This document shows positions 61,274 to 64,000 of a stretch of 64,000 bases of DNA, in pieces; positions within the stretch are counted from its first letter, which is position 1; each line of letters opens with the position of its first letter. A program made the translations under genes and the position numbers. The stretch comes from Pycnopodia helianthoides (Eukaryota > Echinodermata > Asteroidea > Forcipulatida > Asteriidae): the NCBI GenBank assembly GCA_032158295.1, contig CM063256.1, positions 7,661,725 to 7,725,724 of the forward strand, written 5' to 3'. The notes under the pieces are model-generated. The model ran no database searches and was not told the DNA's origin. It worked only from the letters and a program-made list of their open reading frames with translations.

Positions 61274-63847
61274 GTAAACAGAGATGATTGTCAGTATTCA
61301 CATGAAAATTATTTCAAATGTCTGAAGTTTTAAATTGACTAGGAGGAACGTAAACTTTAAATGAATAAACTGTTCAAATAAGCTGCATACTGTAGGGCCT
61401 ACTTCAAGTTCCAGTATTCTGTTTTGAAGAAAACAAACTTTTTTCTTCAATACGAACTGACGGAGTTAAACCCAGGGTGGGGTTTCAGTCTAATGCAAAG
61501 TAGCAACATTGTAGACTACAAGGAACCTGACCAACAATTGATATTGATACAACGCACAGGCGCACTTACACGCGCTTATCCTGTCTAGTCCCTTCAAGAT
61601 GATCCCACTTCTGACACCATAAAGAAGGTTGACAACTTCGTTTAGATAGAAGCTAGTCGAGCTTTAGTAGATTCATTCTAGATGATACGAGCATGAATAG
61701 TTACATGTTAGCAGCCATGTTATAAGGTGATGCATTATGGGAAGTAAACATAAGACTTGAGTCAGTCTACTAATGGCATACCGCTACACTGTCCAAAATT
61801 TGGGTAGTCAAAATGAACACAAACGAATTGACAGTACTTTTAATATTGTTATATATATTCTATTTTACAGGATCAGGGATGTCTACCAGGTCTAGTGCTC
61901 TTCCTGGATAATGAGGACTCTAATGTAGTCACCACGGCACTAGAGGTTGGTTGAAATTCAACTATCTAACAACTATCCGTAATATTACGCTCAGCTCTAG
62001 TCTCCTGACGATGACTATAGCAAGCTAGTCGAAACGTTGAGACCAAAAGAACTCACTCCGCGGCAGTGCAGTTAGTTACGAGAAGTCCCCTCAATCCGCT
62101 AAGTGAAAGTAGTAGTCCATGCCGATTTCCTACCTTCCGCCCAGGTAGTAGTTAAATAAAAAGGACAGTTCTTTTTAGAACTGAGGAGTCTCCCGTATTC
62201 CGGTAATCTACTCCGCGGTAGTAGAACAAATAGCAAGACAAGTTCTCTAAAGAACAAAAATCTACACAGCAAAGTAGATATACACATGGTGTTACCGCCA
62301 ACCGAATATACAACAATATTAAGAAAGTTCTCCTTTGCATTGATTCTATTTCAGACGCTGCAATTTCTGGCCGATTGTCCAAGCAACCGACCTGTCATGA
62401 AGAAGGAACTGGGCATGCTCATCAGTCTTCAAGACATTTTAGACAAGTACGTATCCAGAGAATTTGCAGTTTTATCTTTCAGGATTGAGCTTTCTTGATT
62501 GACAATCAAATACTAAATTCTCAAAGCAAAAGTCTGTAATGGACCAGTCACAAGTAACATGCTTCACAAGTTCACAATGACACGTTGACATTTTTAAAGT
62601 TTTTTTTTGCAGAGGGTTTCTCTTAGCCTTAAAGGCCCTGTACACTATTGGTAAGATCGAAAAACACAATGTTCACAGATTCACACATAACTTACATGAT
62701 TTAAAGTAAGTAATGGTAGAAAGGGTTTCTTAAAATATTTCTGCCTAAAATGCTATCGTTTCTGAGAAACGAGTAAAACAATAGTAATTATCGCGCGCGA
62801 TAATTTGAAAAAAAACAGAAAACACATAAGATCTCTTTTCACTATTTTCTCATGACCTCGATGACCAAATTGAGCTCAAACTTTCACAGGTTTGTTTGTT
62901 TATGCATATGTTTAATCACACAAAATGTGGACACTGATTTTGAGCTGTTACCAAAAGTGCACAATACCTTTAATAAATGTGTGTGATTTTAACATAAGTT
63001 GATCCTGGGTTATTTAGGAATGTTTATTTCCTACAATCCTAAACATTCTGAATCTATCAATAGCAACTAAAGATTTTGTTTGATTCTGTCAGACTGCATT
63101 CAATGCAACCTCATTATATCAATGCTATGCACATGGCCAGCTCACCACATTATTAGTGTTCAGTGTCACTTAGCTCATAACCTGGGTCCAATTTCATAGA
63201 GCTGCTTAAGCACAAAAAGTAGCTAAGCGCAACAAAATTACGCCTACCAGAATAAAGGTTACCGGCCAAACTATCACGCCACATGTACAATTTGTGACTG
63301 GTGTCCTGCTGAATTTGAGACCTCACGCGTGAGGTTTCAAAATCAAGCATCTGAAAGCACACAACTTCGTGTGACAAGGGTGTTTTTTCTTCCATTATTA
63401 TCTCGCAACTTCGATGACCAATTGAGTTCAAATTTTCACAGGTTTGTTATTTTGTGCATATGTTGAGATACACCAAGTGAGAAGACTGGTCTTTGACAAT
63501 TACCAAAGGTGTCCAGTGTCTTTAAGCAATATTTTCTGCTTAAGCAGCTCTATGAAATTGGGCCCTGAACTATACTGTTAAAGGAAATTCCTTTACCCCT
63601 TTATTCTATATTCTTATGTATCATTTTGTGCAGGTCCAAATACAGCATCAGAGCGCAGAACCTAGCCAAGGATATCCATAGTCGGTTGACGGCCCCACCC
63701 AGCCCGAGCCCCCTGAAGCAAACCCAGAACACCACCCAGCACAAGCCCCACGCCCATGGCAAAGCCAAGGGTAACAAGTTCTTCCTGGGCTCGAACAACA
63801 AGAGGGGAAAAGTGGTCACACTACAACTCAACGGGCTGAACGATCAG
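61199..63847 (+). CDS. ARMC1: armadillo repeat-containing protein 1 (ARMC1), N-terminal part; 3' end outside window
   Basis: ARMC1 associates with mitochondria and the MIB/MICOS assembly in vertebrates. Exons 61199-61273, 61871-61945, 62355-62446 and 63634-63847, all GT-AG with agreeing phases. The product starts MDVCAVVKQLRELASDPKNR, has DQGCLPGLVLFLDNED (human: DQGCLPGLILFMDH) and KKELGMLISLQDILDK, then KFFLGSNNKRGKVVTLQLNG (human: [20 protein letters not shown]). The armadillo-like helices take roughly residues 5-80; the later part begins the second conserved domain. The ATG has an A at -3 and G at +4; it begins about ten residues later than human. The remaining exons lie to the right. Confidence 0.93.
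61274..62354. other. ARMC1: ARMC1 introns flanking exon 2
   Basis: No gene or named repeat. 61985-62300 contains inverted tracts (tactttcact-like, ctactaccgcggagtagatt) of an unidentified element. Confidence 0.4.
61871..61945 (+). CDS. ARMC1: ARMC1 coding exon 2
   Basis: Acceptor ttttacag, donor gttggt (weak but GT). Reads DQGCLPGLVLFLDNEDSNVV then TTALE, 25 whole codons, strongly matching ARMC1. Confidence 0.95.
62355..62446 (+). CDS. ARMC1: ARMC1 coding exon 3
   Basis: Acceptor ctatttcag, donor gtacgt. Reads TLQFLADCPSNRPVMKKELG and MLISLQDILD, ending with AA of a Lys codon completed by G of the next exon. Confidence 0.95.
62629..62973 (+). mobile_element. fold-back element, TTAAAGGCCCTGTACAC family
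   Basis: Full-length copy in an ARMC1 intron; centre attatcgcgcgcgataat. Confidence 0.9.
63183..63570. mobile_element. GGGCCCAATTTCATAG element interrupted by half of a TTAAAGACACTGGACAC element
   Basis: Outer tips gggtccaatttcatagagct (63182) and agctctatgaaattgggccc (63547-63568). Between 63314 and 63525 lies a half copy starting at the central palindrome gagacctcacgcgtgaggtt and ending gtccagtgtctttaa. Confidence 0.88.
63634..63847 (+). CDS. ARMC1: ARMC1 coding exon 4
   Basis: Acceptor ttttgtgcag, donor gtcagt. Reads SKYSIRAQNLAKDIHSRLTA, a Pro/His/Gln-rich linker (PPSPSPLKQTQNTTQHKPH), then GNKFFLGSNNKRGKVVTLQL. The linker is longer than I recall for human. Confidence 0.95.
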
Positions 63848-64000
63848 GTCAGTTTTACTTTGTCTTCAAAGTCAAGTTTTACGAAGTAATACACACAAAT
63901 GGCGAACAGAGTCACATGGCTCATAGTGGGTATACAATGTAAACATACCAAGCAAGCGACTCACAGTGTGCCTAGAAAAGCATGACTGCTTCCAAGTGCT

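Overview
This is a 64 kb stretch of a nuclear animal genome with short exons in long, repeat-filled introns and canonical GT-AG splicing. Proteins resembling vertebrate families, together with dispersed palindromic elements and tRNA-headed SINEs, suggest a deuterostome invertebrate. My best guess is an echinoderm, probably a sea star. That is family memory and inference; the window does not prove it.

Three protein genes can be read exon by exon. (1) PDE7, + strand, 2348-36505: the 3' part of a cAMP-specific phosphodiesterase 7. It carries the whole catalytic domain and then an unusually long Ser/Pro/Arg-rich C-terminal tail. The 5' end lies upstream of the window. (2) MTFR1-like, - strand, 58318-48298: a complete eight-exon coding sequence for a mitochondrial fission regulator of the MTFR1/MTFR2/MTFR1L family, about 385 aa. 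(3) ARMC1, + strand, 61199-63847: the first four coding exons of armadillo-repeat-containing protein 1, continuing past the right edge. MTFR1 and ARMC1 are head to head across roughly 0.2-0.3 kb carrying two CCAAT motifs. As I recall the human map, ARMC1, MTFR1 and PDE7A are neighbours on 8q13 with the same relative orientations, so the window looks like an ancient conserved gene block. MTFR1 and ARMC1 are both linked to mitochondria; PDE7 lowers cAMP.

The two larger genes show apparent one-base deletions: two in the last-but-one PDE7 exon and one in the proline-rich MTFR1 exon. All are at short homopolymers or doubled bases, and the splice phases otherwise fit, so consensus-sequence errors are more likely than dead genes.

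The rest is mostly repeats. Layout: 1-2.3 kb, 86-bp minisatellite and a SINE; 2.3-36.5 kb, PDE7 with its introns; 36.5-48.1 kb, PDE7 3' flank and intergenic DNA full of fold-back elements; 48.1-59.4 kb, MTFR1; 59.4-59.6 kb, divergent promoter; 59.6-64 kb, ARMC1. The repeats include about ten families of short non-autonomous DNA elements, two tRNA-headed SINE families, LINE 3' ends sharing a tail with the SINEs, and several minisatellites, one built from half of a TTAA-inserting element. No bacterial-type genes, CRISPR arrays, viral genes or gene clusters of a new kind were found.
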